From Hydractinia symbiolongicarpus (lineage: Eukaryota > Cnidaria > Hydrozoa > Anthoathecata > Hydractiniidae), in contig NC_079876.1 of assembly GCF_029227915.1 (NCBI RefSeq), positions 25,643,828 through 25,707,827 of the forward strand: a stretch of 64,000 nt of DNA. Direction: 5' to 3'. The position numbers and the translations under genes were made by a program. The notes beneath the pieces were generated by a model. That model had not been told where the DNA came from, did no database searches, and was given only the letters and a program-made list of their open reading frames with translations. Positions 30,108 to 42,811 of this stretch are shown here, piece after piece. Positions within the stretch are counted from its first letter, which is position 1; every line of letters starts with the position of its first letter.

Positions 30108-31930
30108 GCTCAATTAGCACAAAAAATATGTCTGGAAAAAATACTTTTGCTAACAATCTGTAGCCTTAAGGCAAACGTTATATTTATATGAAAATACCCT
30201 ATATACCGATATATCAAATGTTCTATATAATGGAACTATGGGTAGCAAAATGCTCTTTATAATTGCGAAGGCTGGAGGAATTTTGGTTTATATCTTTTAT
30301 GTCTATCATACAATTACAACAGTTCTGTATCTACCAAACTTTTTTGATTTTGGTTACACAAATAAATTCTAAGATACTTATATCAGAAAATGAGCCTCAG
30401 ATTTTGTAAATTCTGTACTAAATGCGCACTAACTAGATTTTGAAATAATATACGCGCGTAAGTTAGTACGAATAAGGTAGGTATACTTAAATGAGATTAC
30501 TACGCTATTAGAAATGACGATAGTCCCATTCATGTCAGTACAATATGGTCAAGAAAATATCACTTGTCATTTATTTTTCCAGGTTCTTATACTAAGATTC
30601 TTCACAGATTTCAGGCTTTTCAGGCACTCCTTTTTAATTCCAAGCTATGCGAAAGGTTTTCCAGGCTTAGTGGTAACCCAAACCTTAAGAATAGTGCTTT
30701 AGCAGTTTTATCTACATTTTCAAATAAGTTATTTTCATGGCGTGATTCACTACTGAATTCGATTCCTCCATTATTGACCCAACGTCCAAAAAGTCCAGGT
30801 CCATAGGCCCACTATGTCGCAATCGGAACTGCAAGAATTTTGTGCATACGTCCACTTAAAGAAATAATATAAAGGTTAATTCAATGAAATACATAGATAA
30901 TACCCAAGGTATACTACAGTTTTAGATCCTAACAAAATCATTAAACATTTAAAAATTTGGTAGGCTCCTCTTCGTTGGTGCACTCGACCCCACCCTGTTT
31001 TAGCCATCGGCCAAATAGCAGATAACTCATGGAGCCAGAATGTTAAATCCTGTACTCCAAAAATTTAGTATAACGTGAAACTAAAAAGACAAAGTCAGAG
31101 ATAAATTTTTTATTTTTGAATACTTCTATTAGTAACAGTAACAATAATATACTTGCAAAACATCTCAAATTATTGCTATGAATTATTTCTAGACTATCAA
31201 TATAGTAGAATAATAGAATTGAAGAATTGTCCAAGAATCTACAAGGTGCTACATATTTACAAAAAATACAGACCACTATTTTTTCCAGCATGCCTGCTTT
31301 TGGACACTTTGTGACTTTTCCTGTATAACAGAAATCTCTTAAAAGTAAAATCAGATTCTAAAATGCGCAGAAAATGATAAAAACAATGACTTTTATTAAT
31401 CACTATTCAATGTTTGCTGAGACTAAAATGTATAAATATTTAAATAAATTAAAAACTATAGTGTTAAAATAATTAATTACCGTTCTCTTCTATACTTCTT
31501 TCTTTAGGCTCAGTGAAATCAAGGAGGGATAAGAAACATGAAGCTCTGAATATTAGTGCTTCCAACTGTTTATTGCAAAGAAATTATCCAGATTGAAGCC
31601 AAAAGAAATATTTTCTTTAAGAATTATCTGTGTCCCCAAAAAGAGTAGGGTATGAAGCTTTATATGCATCGCGTCATCCTATGAATCCATTCTTTTTGAA
31701 TCTATCTATAACACCCGTACGTTTTTTTTAATATAGAAAAAGCACAGAAGCAATGGACATTCGGTTAAAATAAACATAAAGAATGAAATAAAACGGTAGG
31801 CAAATAAGATGGTCAAAATGTGCAACTGCCGTATGCGGACGCAACGGACCAACACATTTTCAACTTGAACTTTCCGTTCATGAGTTAATACGTGAGGTAA
31901 TTGCCAAGTGTGTATGTAATGTAAAAAAAT
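30108..31930. other. No gene recognised
   Basis: AT-rich. 30582-30806 has an acceptor-like start (tatttttccag) and codes 75 residues without stops (KLCERFSRLSGNPNLKNSAL...), which could be an isolated exon, but I recognise no family. Other frames carry no signal. Confidence 0.35.
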
Positions 31931-32264
31931 TAGCAATGATTATGAGATAACAAGACAGCAGGCTGTGTTGATGGAACTGGTCTAACGACCTATATACATG
32001 AGCTTTGCAAAAAACCTTTACTGGTAAGTCTAGCTAGATGTTGAGTTGATATTTTTAATAGTTCTTAAAGTCGTAACCTTGCTTTGCATTTTTTCATATC
32101 AATTTTATATTTTATAGTTGAAAGGATAAGGAATACTTGGAAGAATATTAAAGATTACATGCTAGATTAAACTAGAAAAAGTGACAAAATCAGGCTCCAA
32201 AGCAACTTTGAATTTCTATCTGATGATTCTGATTCCACTTCCAGTTCAACCTCAACATTAAACA

Positions 32265-32489
32265 TTGTGTTTCAAGCACCCTCATATAACCAAAATGGTT
32301 AAACTAGCCCAACTGAATTTACTCAAGTTACGCCAACATACAGGGAGTGTTTTAGTTTGCAAACGAAAATTTCGAGAAATAAATGAGGTTGATAAAGAGT
32401 TGCTTTCCTCACTAAAAGCTTCTGATGAAAAGATTAATGAAGTTTCAATTTCAAACCCAAAAAAGGAAGGATATTTTGTGCGAAATTGA
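32265..32489 (+). pseudogene. MADF-associated ORF, copy 2
   Basis: Same 74-codon frame as at 28860, with Ser for Leu at one position (ELLSSLKAS versus ELLSLLKAS). It is preceded by the same broken MADF-like sequence. See the copy at 28530. Confidence 0.45.
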
Positions 32490-32605
32490 AAAAGTCTTGT
32501 GCAATTTCAAGTGAGAAAAAATTCAGTAGGACCGGTTATATTCGTAGAGTTTTTAAGTTTTGTTGTTTTCAGTGTTAATTAGGTAATATATATATATACT
32601 AGTCG

Positions 32606-33050
32606 TATCATCTGGGTTCAAGAAAGCATACACGAATGATAGAAACCTGGGCACTACCTTGCCTTGAAACGCTTTGAAGATAAAATTGCGTTTCTAAATC
32701 TGTGCGCACATTCACTTTAAACATCGGTTTCTATGACAACTACAAGACTGAACAATAAAAATTAAAAAATAAATAAATAAAAACGACCCTCAAACGGCCC
32801 TACCGAAGCAATATATAAGACTGAGAATGGGCATAAAATGACCTCTTACAACAGAAACAAGACCTAGCAACACCATTCAAAATATTGCTTTTTTATTGAA
32901 TCAAATAAATATTTCATCATGCAGACTAACGATCTCTTCAGTTCAAGCGAATTTGACGCTAGCAACGGAAATGGTGAGTAACATTTACCTACTTTACAAC
33001 ATTTGATACTCCTAGCTAATAGAGAATGCTTGCTAAAGCATGGCCCGCTA
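32606..33050 (+). repeat. Left arm of the 430-bp hairpin
   Basis: Pairs with 33282-33712 on the minus strand across a 231-bp spacer. Few mismatches by eye, plus one short indel in an A/T-rich run near 32755-32785. Confidence 0.85.
32919..32973 (+). CDS. Putative first coding exon, copy 2
   Basis: Identical 55-nt exon with TATA box at 32812-32818 and donor G/gtgagtaa. Transcription from it would run into the inverted copy of the same exon. Confidence 0.45.
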
Positions 33051-33281
33051 AAATTAGCAAAGGCGCTATTCTCGTGGTAATCCCTTACATGTTTCCGTTT
33101 TTTGAACATGTGACTTTGTGGTTATCATATGTTCGGTTTTTTGTTAATAATCCAATAACATTGGTGATATTGGTTGTTAAGTTGTAGATACTAGCTAAAT
33201 TGCGAGATCGTCAGTTGATTACTACCGTCATCAGAATTTTCAGCCCCGTCCGGGTATGGACTAATCAATAATTCCTCGTGG

Positions 33282-33712
33282 TAGCGGGCCATGCTTTAGC
33301 AAGCATTCTCTATTAGCTAGGAGTATCAAATGTTGTAAAGTAGGTAAATGTTACTCACCATTTCCGTTGCTAGCGTCAAATTCGCTTGAACTGAAGAGAT
33401 CGTTAGTCTGCATGATGAAATATTTATTTGATTCAATAAAAAAGCAGTATTTTGAATGGTGTTGCTAGGTCTTGTTTCTGTTGTAAGAGGTCATTTTATG
33501 CCCATTCTCAGTCTTATATATTGCTTCGGTAGGGCCGTTTAAGGGTCGTTTTTATTTATTTATTGTTCAGTCTTGTAGTTGTCATAGAAACCGATGTTTA
33601 AACTGAATGTGCGCACAGATTTAGAAACGCAATTTTATCTTCAAAGCGTTTCAAGGCAAGGTAGTGCCCAGGTTTCTATCATTCGTGTATGCTTTCTTGA
33701 ACCCAGATGATA
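33282..33712 (-). repeat. Right arm of the 430-bp hairpin
   Basis: Reverse complement of 32606-33050. It carries its own TATA box (33514-33520) and the 55-nt first exon (33413-33359) pointing left, toward the plus-strand copy at 32919-32973. Confidence 0.85.
33359..33413 (-). CDS. Putative first coding exon, copy 3 (inverted)
   Basis: Same 55-nt exon on the minus strand, with TATA box 33514-33520. It faces copy 2; the two promoters are convergent. Confidence 0.45.
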
Positions 33713-33715
33713 TGC

Positions 33716-36180
33716 CTATCATTTATTACACAGGATTCCTGTCGTTATTATCAGTATTTCATCATTGCATCCAAAGTCGTTTCCAGTGCTAGGAATATTT
33801 ATTTGTAATCTATATTAGCCTTGTATGAAAAGTTAAATTCTAGCCATATGGTTCAGTGTATAAGTTGTATGTTCAGGAACCCTTTTATGGGTCGTAATTG
33901 TGTAATTTATTGATTGATTTACTTAAAGTGGATGAGTGTAGTTGTCATAGAAATCAGAGTTTTTTAGTCAAACCGAATGTGAGTGCAGATGGAAGATTTT
34001 GTCATGTTATGGAAACGAGATTTTTTCTTCGTATCGTTTCACAGTAAGGTAGTGCCAAGGTTGTAACAGTTAACTTCTGCACCCAGTTATCTCTGCTTAC
34101 ACAGTTATCAAATATTATATATACACATGCACGTATTATTTTCATTTTTACGCATATGTGAGTTTGTTATTAAGTTTTTGGTCATATAGTTACTTGATTT
34201 TGTGTGTATTAATTAGTTTGTAAATTAATTTTACAACCCATTCCACAGGCTATGATATATATTTGGATATCGGACTAACAAATAAAACACACTTCGTACT
34301 TCGTACACTTCAATAAACTTTGTCTAACGTTAAGATTGCAGTTTATAAAATTGTTTACTTGTTGTTGTATACTTTCTTGCGCTTTTAAAGCGATTTGTAG
34401 TAGTATTTGAGCTATGACATCATCATGACGTCATTTCTAAAAATAAACCATCAAAAATTGATACATTTTTTCTTTTACCAATGTTCTATCTACTGTGAAA
34501 ATTTTAAGTTCTTACCATGCTTCAATCTGGAGTTATTGATTTTTAAAGATAGAAATTGTAAAACATTCCCATACATGACCCCCGTCTTTGTGCCGTGTTT
34601 TGTTGCGAAATTGGCCGAAAAACGCAACAAAAAAGGGCTATACTATCTATCATAAAAATAACAATAACTAGAGAATGGCTTGGAGTTAAAAGTTGCGCGA
34701 CCCCTCGTTGAAACCGTATTAAAATGTAGAAAATGGTGCATACGGCTAGAACGTCGAACGGCGCATAGAAAAATTTGACCTGAACACCTTACTGAAAGGT
34801 ATGGGACCTAAAAATTTGGCATACAGGTGTCTAATAGATAGATATTGAAGCTCAATAAGTATTATAGCCATGCAATGACATGCTGGGTGGATAGCTATAT
34901 GTGAGAAACAATAATTAAACTGTGAATACTCGTTTCATAAAATTTATGTTTTATTTGAAAAGAAAATTTCCAAATAATATGTCGCAAATATCTTTACTTA
35001 TATAATCATGAAGAAAATATAAGCTTTTTTCACTGCAGAATTGAAAATTATGTAATCAAGGACGCAAGTGAAAAAAAAAAACTTTCCCGACTTAATATTG
35101 CAGATTATGTTTAAATATGTATAAAACTGCTTTTTATTGCGATGGAGTAAAACAAAGCTTTCTTTTAAGATGAGAAAGCCGTGCAAGTACAACAATCGCT
35201 CAACTAATTAACCGCCTAAGATTTCAATCTTATTAAACGCTAAGCAGAAAAGATAGATTCACACTTTTATAGTTCTTGGCATGACTCGGTTGAGATTTGT
35301 GTCCAAGACCTTCAGCAACGCTCTACCAGGAGGCTACCAGTCCGTTGTAAAATATAAATAAATATATTTAGATCAAGGTGAAAAAAGCTTTTTGTCGCTA
35401 AGTAAAAAAATGTCATCTAAATAATTAATATTTTTTTATCTGACTTACGTATTTATCAATTATGCTACATACTTGCTCACAATAGCTACTATTTGTATTA
35501 ATACAATGGTAATCTATGTCTTTGATCTAAATATCAAAAAATAAGCTTAATGAGAATTTTTTTTATTTAGATCTTGTTGTAAAAGGAGAACAGACAATTT
35601 TAAGCAAGGAATTTAAACAAGGAATCTAAGCAAGGTAGGCTGTTTTTATTGTATGTTTTGACGCAGATGAAACTTTGTTTTTCTATTATTTCTTTATATT
35701 TTTATTTTACGTGAGGTCTTCATAAAGTTAAACTTGGTTTCTATTAAATATTTTTTCATTGTTACAACATCTTTAACTAAAACGATATTTTGGTCTCACA
35801 GGGAAAATAAAGAGTTAGTATTAGTCGTTGCATTATTATTTCTAAGACTTTTTGACAATTACACACATTTTTACGGAGGATGCAAGGATATAAATAAGAT
35901 TCTGTTAGATTATTTGCTTGGAAAAGCAATCATATATTACTTTTTCCAACATGTGCAATAAATAATACACAAGAACTAACTGGACTCTTGGAATCACTGC
36001 TACTCATATTGATAAGACTCTTGCCCACTGTATCGTTAGGAACTTTAGCAGAGGTTTAAAAATAACAGCCCTCAATAACAAATTTTTAATATATCTGGAC
36101 TACCTGAAAAATACAATAACATCGACTAGTACTCTCTCTGCTCCAACATGTATATGTAATTTCATTTAGATTAATTGGAA
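33716..36180. other. No gene; diverged repeat near the left end
   Basis: 33925-34080 is a diverged copy of 33575-33690 ('gtagttgtcatagaaa', 'aa.cgaatgtg', 'aaggtagtgcc.aggtt'). The rest, to 36180, has no coding signal. Its last part precedes the membrane-protein gene and 35570-35636 ('ggagaacagac...gcaag/gtagg') could be a non-coding first exon. Confidence 0.4.
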
Positions 36181-37710
36181 ATGATAACTCAACAACCCAC
36201 AATTGTGAACTCGCCCGTTCAATCCAAACGTGTAAAGATTATTTCTATATTTGGTAAGTATGCCACTATTAACGTCGAATTGTCAAATTGCGGAAACAAC
36301 AGAAATCAGTCTTCACAACTCAATTTTTAAACTCCACCTTCACGAAAATTTTTCAATAGGAATTGTTCTAATCATTGCTGGCGTTCTCACTCTTGGCTTC
36401 AGTGCCAGCATATATGGAGTATTGCGGATAAAAGACACCCCAATAAATCAAAATGGCACTTCAGTTCTTGCATCGTTATGGATTATCGCAACTGGTATAA
36501 TGGGTGTGTGCATTCATTGCAAGTCAAACAGTCGATGCTTAATCGGGACATTTAATGCTTTTGTAATTGCAGCTAGCATTTTATCTTTTGGAGCTGCTGC
36601 AGCATCAGTAGCTGGAATTGTGTGAGTAACATAACATAACAACAGTGCATGAGTAATATATATTGTATAAGGTTTTTTTTGTTCTTTAACTTCTTAATAC
36701 CTCTTTTTTTTAGATCTTATGCTGAATGTAAACAAATAACTGGGTTTTTCAGATATTATAGTTCCTATGGTTATAATTATTATCCTAATTATCAATATTA
36801 CTCATACTGGTCAAGCAGACTTTGCGGTATGAGTCGTGATTACGGAACAGCTGTATATTCTGTGCTTTTGGTACTACACCTGTTGGAGATGGCGATTTCA
36901 ATTACAGCCGCAGTGTTTGGATTTAGAATCTACAACTGTTGCAGTTCCAATCAAGGTTAGTTTAGAAGTTTATTTATTTCTTTATGTCAGTACAAAGAGG
37001 GAGAAAATACTTATCACTACTATGATTACGTGATCGCGGTAAATGTCACTTGCTATATTACCAGCTTCTATTTAATTATTAACACTTTGTATTTATATGG
37101 TAGACGATCATAGAAAATATCTTTGGGTAAGTCGTTGACATAAACATCCAGTTTAATTAAATATAAAGCTTGAAAGACAATAAAATTACGACTTTATAAG
37201 TCAATGCCTAATATCAAACCTTAACATTTAGCATTGCTAAATGCTTTTTGAAGATGCACTAATTCTACACAGTTCCTTTTGATGTTCAGAAGGAGCTATG
37301 GAAGACTGGCCTAAGGCCTAAGATGCCTAGTTAGAGACTTATCAATATTTACATTAGTAGGCCATATGCTTTCTTGGAAAATTTATGAAAGCGCTAATAC
37401 AAAAATTATTTACTATAAATAGAACAGTTTGCGATACAGAGAGATGAAAAATCAAGGATCAAACAACCAAAATTGTTCGATTTTAGGACAAGACTCGAAT
37501 ATTCAGATGTTTCAAGCAGCACCACAAGCTCTAATTATGCAAAACTATCCTCAACAGCAATATCCAATCTTTCAACCACAGCAAAACCAAATGCTGGTTA
37601 CGAACACGTCTGGTCATCAATTTATGCTGGTACCTGTCACGTCGCAACAAACGCCAATTGTATCGCCAGTTCCAGTAAGCAATGAGAACATTGTCACTGC
37701 CCCATATTAA
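36181..37710 (+). CDS. Four-pass membrane protein, MS4A/CD20-like
   Basis: Five exons with in-frame joins: 36181-36253, 36360-36620, 36714-36955, 37104-37126, 37423-37710. Each intron has GT-AG ends and the phases agree. About 295 aa in total. A short cytosolic start (MITQQPTIVNSPVQSKRVK) is followed by TM1 (ISIFGIVLIIAGVLTLGF), TM2 (TSVLASLWIIATGIMGVC), TM3 (AFVIAASILSFGAAAASVAG), an extracellular Tyr/Ser-rich loop with cysteines, TM4 (VLLVLHLLEMAISITAAVFG), then CC and a Gln/Pro-rich cytosolic tail with many Asn and Gln. This layout matches the MS4A/CD20 superfamily, whose members are receptor partners or channels in the plasma membrane; no function can be deduced here. A polyadenylation signal AATAAA lies near 37860. 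Start choice: the only ATG giving a membrane-protein topology. Confidence 0.75.
37104..37126 (+). CDS. 23-nt microexon of the MS4A-like gene
   Basis: Flanked by 'atggtag' and 'gtaagtcg'. It encodes part of DDHRKYLW. Without it exon 3 (phase 1) cannot be joined to the last exon in the frame that gives the Gln-rich tail; with it the phases close exactly (1+23 = 24, then AACAGTTTG...). This is strong internal support. Confidence 0.65.
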
Positions 37711-37859
37711 ACCTAAAATAAGAATAAATTGTACACTGAAGCTGGTAAAAGCCCACAGTGAGTGGTTCGCGCCGTCATAAAACTATCGTAAAAACGCCCT
37801 TAGTAACAGTTATTTCTTTTTTCTTACCACTACGTACGCACTGTATCTTTTAAAAGTAT

Positions 37860-37866
37860 AAATAAA
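37860..37866 (+). terminator. Polyadenylation signal of the MS4A-like gene
   Basis: 'aataaaa' about 150 bp after the stop codon, followed by a T-rich stretch. Position and sequence fit; not proven. Confidence 0.5.
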
Positions 37867-40759
37867 ACGCATTCACTAAAGTGCTTCGTCATGTCTTATG
37901 GTCGCTTCTGTACAAATCCATTCTATCTGTAACGTCATAGACAGTTATTGTTTTTAGTTTGCTTAAGAATCCGTCAGTTTGAACATTACAGTACAGTGTA
38001 ATGGAACTAGCAGAAACGCATAAGCTTCGAGCGTGTCAGTTAATAGTAAATCATAAAGCGTAATTAATCGGAAATATTCTATAAATACCTTTTTATTTTA
38101 ACCACGCATTTAAATAAATGTCTGGCTTTTAAAGTGCGCTTTTCCGGAAAAAAGTTTATCAGTAAAAAAAAGCAGTCCAGTCGAAATTTATTTAATAGGT
38201 ACCATCAACACTCTCCAAAACGCCTCATTGGTTGAAAATAGTAAGACTCGAGGCCAGTTGCTTACTTAACAAAAGGTATGATAGACGATGGGACGATTAT
38301 TCAAGTTTTCCTTAAGTATTCTTTTCGGACGAACAATATAGTTAACACTATGAAATAAATTCTCACTTGAAACATAAGATAACGATCAATACAGATTAGA
38401 CTTCAGCACCAATAGTAATAAGCTTGTCCACGTGCTTTAAAAAATCCGAAAACCCCTCCCCATCAAAGGACGGTAGGAGAATCAAATGTCCAGGGTATTC
38501 GAGCAAATTTGAAAAAATCTTTGTGTTAAATTCCAAAGAACTTTATGTTTTCTTGGGTTTCTTGACATTTTATAACATCACAATAAATCGAATAGCTAGC
38601 CAGCTGGTTATTTTTGTAGCTGGTAAAGGTGTAATGTATATAACAATTTGTTGACTTTGTAACAACTTTGTATGATTACTTTTGTACATTCAAAGCTTCT
38701 AGCAGTAGACACTTTCCAAACAATTTTTTAACATGCCACAAGTCCAAGGAAGAGAACACTAGTTTTGGGAGGAAGACTTTGACAAGACTTTGTGATGTTT
38801 TGGTGTAAAATCTCGAGCCTCAAATCCAAATAATTCCTGGAAATGGTGCTAATTATATGCAATTGGAATAAGAAAAAGGCATCGCTTTATTTAATGGATG
38901 AAATGAAAAACGTTTTTCACATTTTCACTAAAGAAGTTGTCTTGCTGATAGACTTCAAAAATGTTTGTGATTCTACCAACATGGCGAACATGACTTCGCA
39001 TATATACTTATTACAACCCTATCCAGATGGACCCAAAAATGTGTAATAATGTAGTTGACGATATCTGTTCTTGAATGATTTTGTTTTGTTAAAAATTTCA
39101 AGTATTTATAGTAATCATCGCATAACAGCTAAAAGGCATGCCTCCTTTTTCATGTTATTGAATGTTTTGAATAGATTAAATATGAAATATTTTTATTAGT
39201 AATATATACTGTTTTGCATTACCGAATTATAAGAATTATATGCCTTCTTTACTCAATCTAGTTTCCGAAAATTTATAGCCTCAAAAGCTATTATATTCAC
39301 CCATTCAACAAAAAATTCTGGGCGTGGAAGAAAAAAAGAAGTTTTGATGGCTAGCTAATTTTAGCCTGAATTCTTCTGAAAACATTATTTGGCTTTCGCT
39401 TAAGAATTTTATGATTGTTTTTTTATTTTTTTCAAATACCATGTAAGAAATTAACTTGTAAAGGTCCTGTCTGCTGAAAAAGGTAAATAAGCTAAAGCTT
39501 CTGGAACTCTTGGGGGGCTTACAGCGTCCCCCAAGACCCCCATCTGATTAACGCGCTCAAAAATTGCGCGTTACCTTCGCAAATCTGCCTAAGGAGAAAA
39601 AAATCCTGTATCCGCCCCTGATAAAAGAATGTCTCTTTTGCTTGAATCGTAACCTATATTTTTGGATGGATTGGGATTTAATATTGTTCGTTTACCAATC
39701 ATAAAATGGAGAGAGCAAATACCACTACCTTTGCTGGGTTGCCATACCTTATTACCAGTGTTATTGGTGCTGTTTACAAACTTGACCTAGGCATCTCTTT
39801 TGTCAGGTTATTTTTGTTTGATTGGAAATGGATAAAACCTAAAATGACAATACATGTTACAACTTATTACAGATTAGTTAGTTAGATTAGAGTCAGATTA
39901 GTTACGCACCTGAAAATACTTTAATTTATGCAAAATTTTCAATTTTCATTTCATTATTTTTCAAAACAAATATTCTAGCTTTGCTGTCTGTGTTGTTGTA
40001 TATATATAAACAAATCGGCAAACGAAAGTAGAAGAAATATTTCCTCTCTCTTTGCGCAAAGTTTATTTCACGGACTACTTTGATTTATGCGGATATTTCT
40101 TAATGTAGTAAAAGTAAAACTCATAGTTAACTTGAGAACTAGTCAATGTCCTGAAGCTGTAGCTATATATGTTAAAATAGGAATATGTTCAGAAATATGT
40201 TCAGTAGCTGCACTGGTTCTCTCCATTTTTTAAAAATGCCATTAACATTTTTATATTTAAAAATGAAGATATCTTAGCTAGCCTATTTATCTGTGTTGTT
40301 CTTTACATTCTAACGATTTAATACGTTTGTTTGTTTTTTTCGCCTTTTGTCGAGAACTTTAAAAACAATTTTTTTGTTTGTTTGTTTGCTTGTTTGTTTT
40401 CACATCTTGCTTTTACACCAAGGGAACTCTCTATTCGAATGCCGTTCCGTTCGATAGTACGATTTTCGCGAATCATGTTGCTCATTTTATATTACGTGGT
40501 TTCTGACGGCTGCGAAACAAATGTAAACAAAACAAAAAAACTCGGAAAACTCGGGTCGGCATTTGGTCGTAAAAATAGCTCTTTTGTAAAAGTCGCTGAC
40601 AGACAGACAAGCTCCGTATTATTATAGAGATCATCTTATGCTGAAATAGCAGATCTATGATAGTTGATTGTAATGTATTCTTAACTCAAACAAATACGGT
40701 AAGTAGTCTGGAACACATTTCAAAGAACTTTCAATGTTATCAACTTGTTGTTTATCACA
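37867..40759. other. No gene recognised
   Basis: AT-rich. Two small hairpins occur near 39511-39565 ('ttggggggc...gcgtcccccaa' and 'aacgcgc...gcgcgtt') just before 'gtatccgcccctg', which looks like the end of an old repeat. No coding family was seen. Confidence 0.4.
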
Positions 40760-41815
40760 TCATTAGTTATTGAGCCTGATCGACTGGAATTTTCGATAAG
40801 CTTTGCAGCCCTTTACGCAACTCTTTACCTGCCAAATTTTGCCTGAAACTTCTCTCACCACAAAGTTCCACAAAGAGATATATTTCCCCTTGTAGGTTTA
40901 CTAAAAGCTGCATTTTTTTGTTATAATAAAAGAAGTACATGAACAGATATCTCTAGAAGTTGACTGACGTTTGTATCTGCCAATTTGGTGTAATCAAGAT
41001 TAAACATATCTCCTCCCCCTTGACCAACACCCGCATATGAGAGATGATATCCCACAATTGCTAAAATGTATCCGTTGCCTGACTTCCGGGATCGGTTTTT
41101 CATGCCATATATTTTGGGAAATGCTGACATAATCTCGAAGCAAATAAATCCACATTCAGTTGTACCAATTTTTTACAAAAGTTTAAATGCATAAAAACCA
41201 TTTTTAGCACTGCTTGAGCTGTTTAAGAGAGTGATTTCCTGAGATTAGTTAATTTCCACAAGTTCATATAAGGTCGATTCATTACAACCTGACATTGCCT
41301 TACTAATTTCTAAACCTTCTCCTTTTGTAAGGCAAGCATCATTTTTTCTTGTGTCCACTTTTAAGCCTAGACAGTCTAATTGCTGAAAAGGGATCAAAAA
41401 CAGACTTCTTTAAGTATATCATAAGTCCTAGATGTTGTAACAAAAAGTTCAATGTGTCACGTGCCTTCTTGCTATAGTTTGACGCATCCAAATAAATTAA
41501 CACAATTTTCAGTATTTTGTGAAAATTTGAGGTGCCTGTCCAAAACCCAAATCAAAGTATAATAAGAAAATATTTCCCTGCCATAAAAATGGAACATATT
41601 TTCATGCGATACGTCAGCGTCCCTCAGATCTATTTTGCACATAATAATCGGCCTGTTGCAACATTTCCTCCAAAAGATGCAAACCTTCCATTTCGAAGTG
41701 TTTGCACGAAATAAATAAACTCAGATGTTTCAGATTTATGACAGGTCTGTTGCCTCCATCCATTTTGGGTACGAGAAATAAATTGCTCAGAACGTGTCCC
41801 TTTTTGAGACAAACA
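40760..41815 (-). pseudogene. DIRS-type retrotransposon RT/RNase H remnant
   Basis: Read on the minus strand from 41815. SNLFLVPKMDGGNRPVINLK and a block with MEGLHLLEEMLQQADYYV (about 41660) form the RT start. Farther on are pieces of an LDSARDTLNFL-like block and of a VLxP-like block (about 41380-41480). Then VDLFASR (about 41150) and the W/MKTDPGSR-type block (about 41090) mark the RNase H end. These words in this order are those of DIRS1-like RT in cnidarian genomes. Many frameshifts and stops; no tyrosine recombinase was found. Confidence 0.6.
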
Positions 41816-41819
41816 GTGT

Positions 41820-42000
41820 GAATGGCACTATAAGGACACGTGCGACCCAGCTTGGTACACAGGTTAAAGTTACATTGGTGAACGAGGATTTCAGGACCTC
41901 CTGATAACCACTCTGTGGACCTCGTCCTAGAGGTGCCCCGCCTGGAATCCTGATACCCCTTGGTTGAGGCTTTGGGCGAAGCCGTTTGGTATCAAGTATG
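41820..42000. repeat. GC-rich island of unknown origin
   Basis: About 180 bp that is clearly richer in G+C than its surroundings, with two stem-like parts: 'ggacctcgtcctagaggtgcc' and 'ggctttgggcgaagcc'. It resembles the compact non-coding ends of retroelements and shares the word 'gacccagct' with the tail hairpin of copy B. It may be a SINE-like insertion; no A/B box was identified. Confidence 0.35.
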
Positions 42001-42218
42001 GAAATGTGTATCCCTGTTGTTGTTTTGTTTTGTTTTGTTTTGTTTGTTTTTTTCCTTTTTCGTTCAAGACTTTGTCTACTTTGTAAAAAGGAGTTTTACT
42101 GTCTTTATGTAAGGAGCTTTAGAGGAAATAAACTCTACATGAAATGCAAGACTTAATAGGTCGCGTATGTCACGGTGTCTGTGAAACTTTGTAAACTCTT
42201 TTTTCTCCTTCCTTACTC

Positions 42219-42811
42219 TTAATAACGTTTGTTACTTTCCTTTTTTTCCCATCGCATTCTTGACACATTTAGATCTTTTATTAATACGACTTCTCCGACC
42301 AAACTTCCGCTAATGTTATTGTGGCGCGTAGATACTCTACTTCTTTCCTGTAATGCTATCGTATACTCTTTATAAAACCAATCTTTCATTACTAATATTA
42401 TTTGTTTAAAAGTATTATTGAAATCCACATCACAATATTCCATTTGAAGATTTAAGTCCCAACATTTTTCGTGTAAATTACGCCCAAAAATGAGTTGATA
42501 TGGGATCAACACATTATTGGGCGGGTCATCGTCGACATACATTAACGGGCGTGAATTTATTGCGCTTTCCATTTCTGTTGCAATTACACGTACTTCTTCA
42601 AATGTAAGAAACGCTTTCGACATGATCTTTTCCATGCACGATTTGTTAAGCCAATCAATCGTTCATAAAACTCTCTCTGCAAGTAGTAAAAAGTACCATT
42701 TGATATCATTTGAAGCAAATAATTCTTTGGTTGTTCCGCCTTAAACGTGTTAAAGTTATCGCTAGCGGAAACTTGACAAACCACGCTGTGAATGAAATCG
42801 TCGTAACGCAA
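42219..42811 (-). pseudogene. BEL/Pao-type integrase C-terminal remnant
   Basis: Minus strand, two frames joined at a shift near 42630. FYERLIGLTNRAWKRS (GGFWERLVGxxK-like), AFLTFEEVRVIATEMESAIN, SRPLMYVDDD (the NSRPL block that follows the integrase catalytic Glu), LIFGRNLH, and VGEVVLIKDLNVSRMRW (the SH3-like block of Pao integrases). Only the C-terminal part remains: no RT, protease or LTR was seen nearby. Confidence 0.7.

Larger units (their letters stand above)
31934..33715. mobile_element. Long-TIR element, copy 2, ending in a giant hairpin
   Basis: 31934-33050 repeats 28530-29646 at about 99% by eye. The left 255-bp terminal repeat is missing. From 33082 to 33712 the sequence is the reverse complement of the right part of the same element (matching 29210-29850), so two partial copies stand head to head. 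Confidence 0.8.

Noticed and set aside
30582-30806. Coding exon after an acceptor-like site
   Set aside because: Plausible codon use but no family, no donor and no neighbouring exon; recorded only as a possibility.
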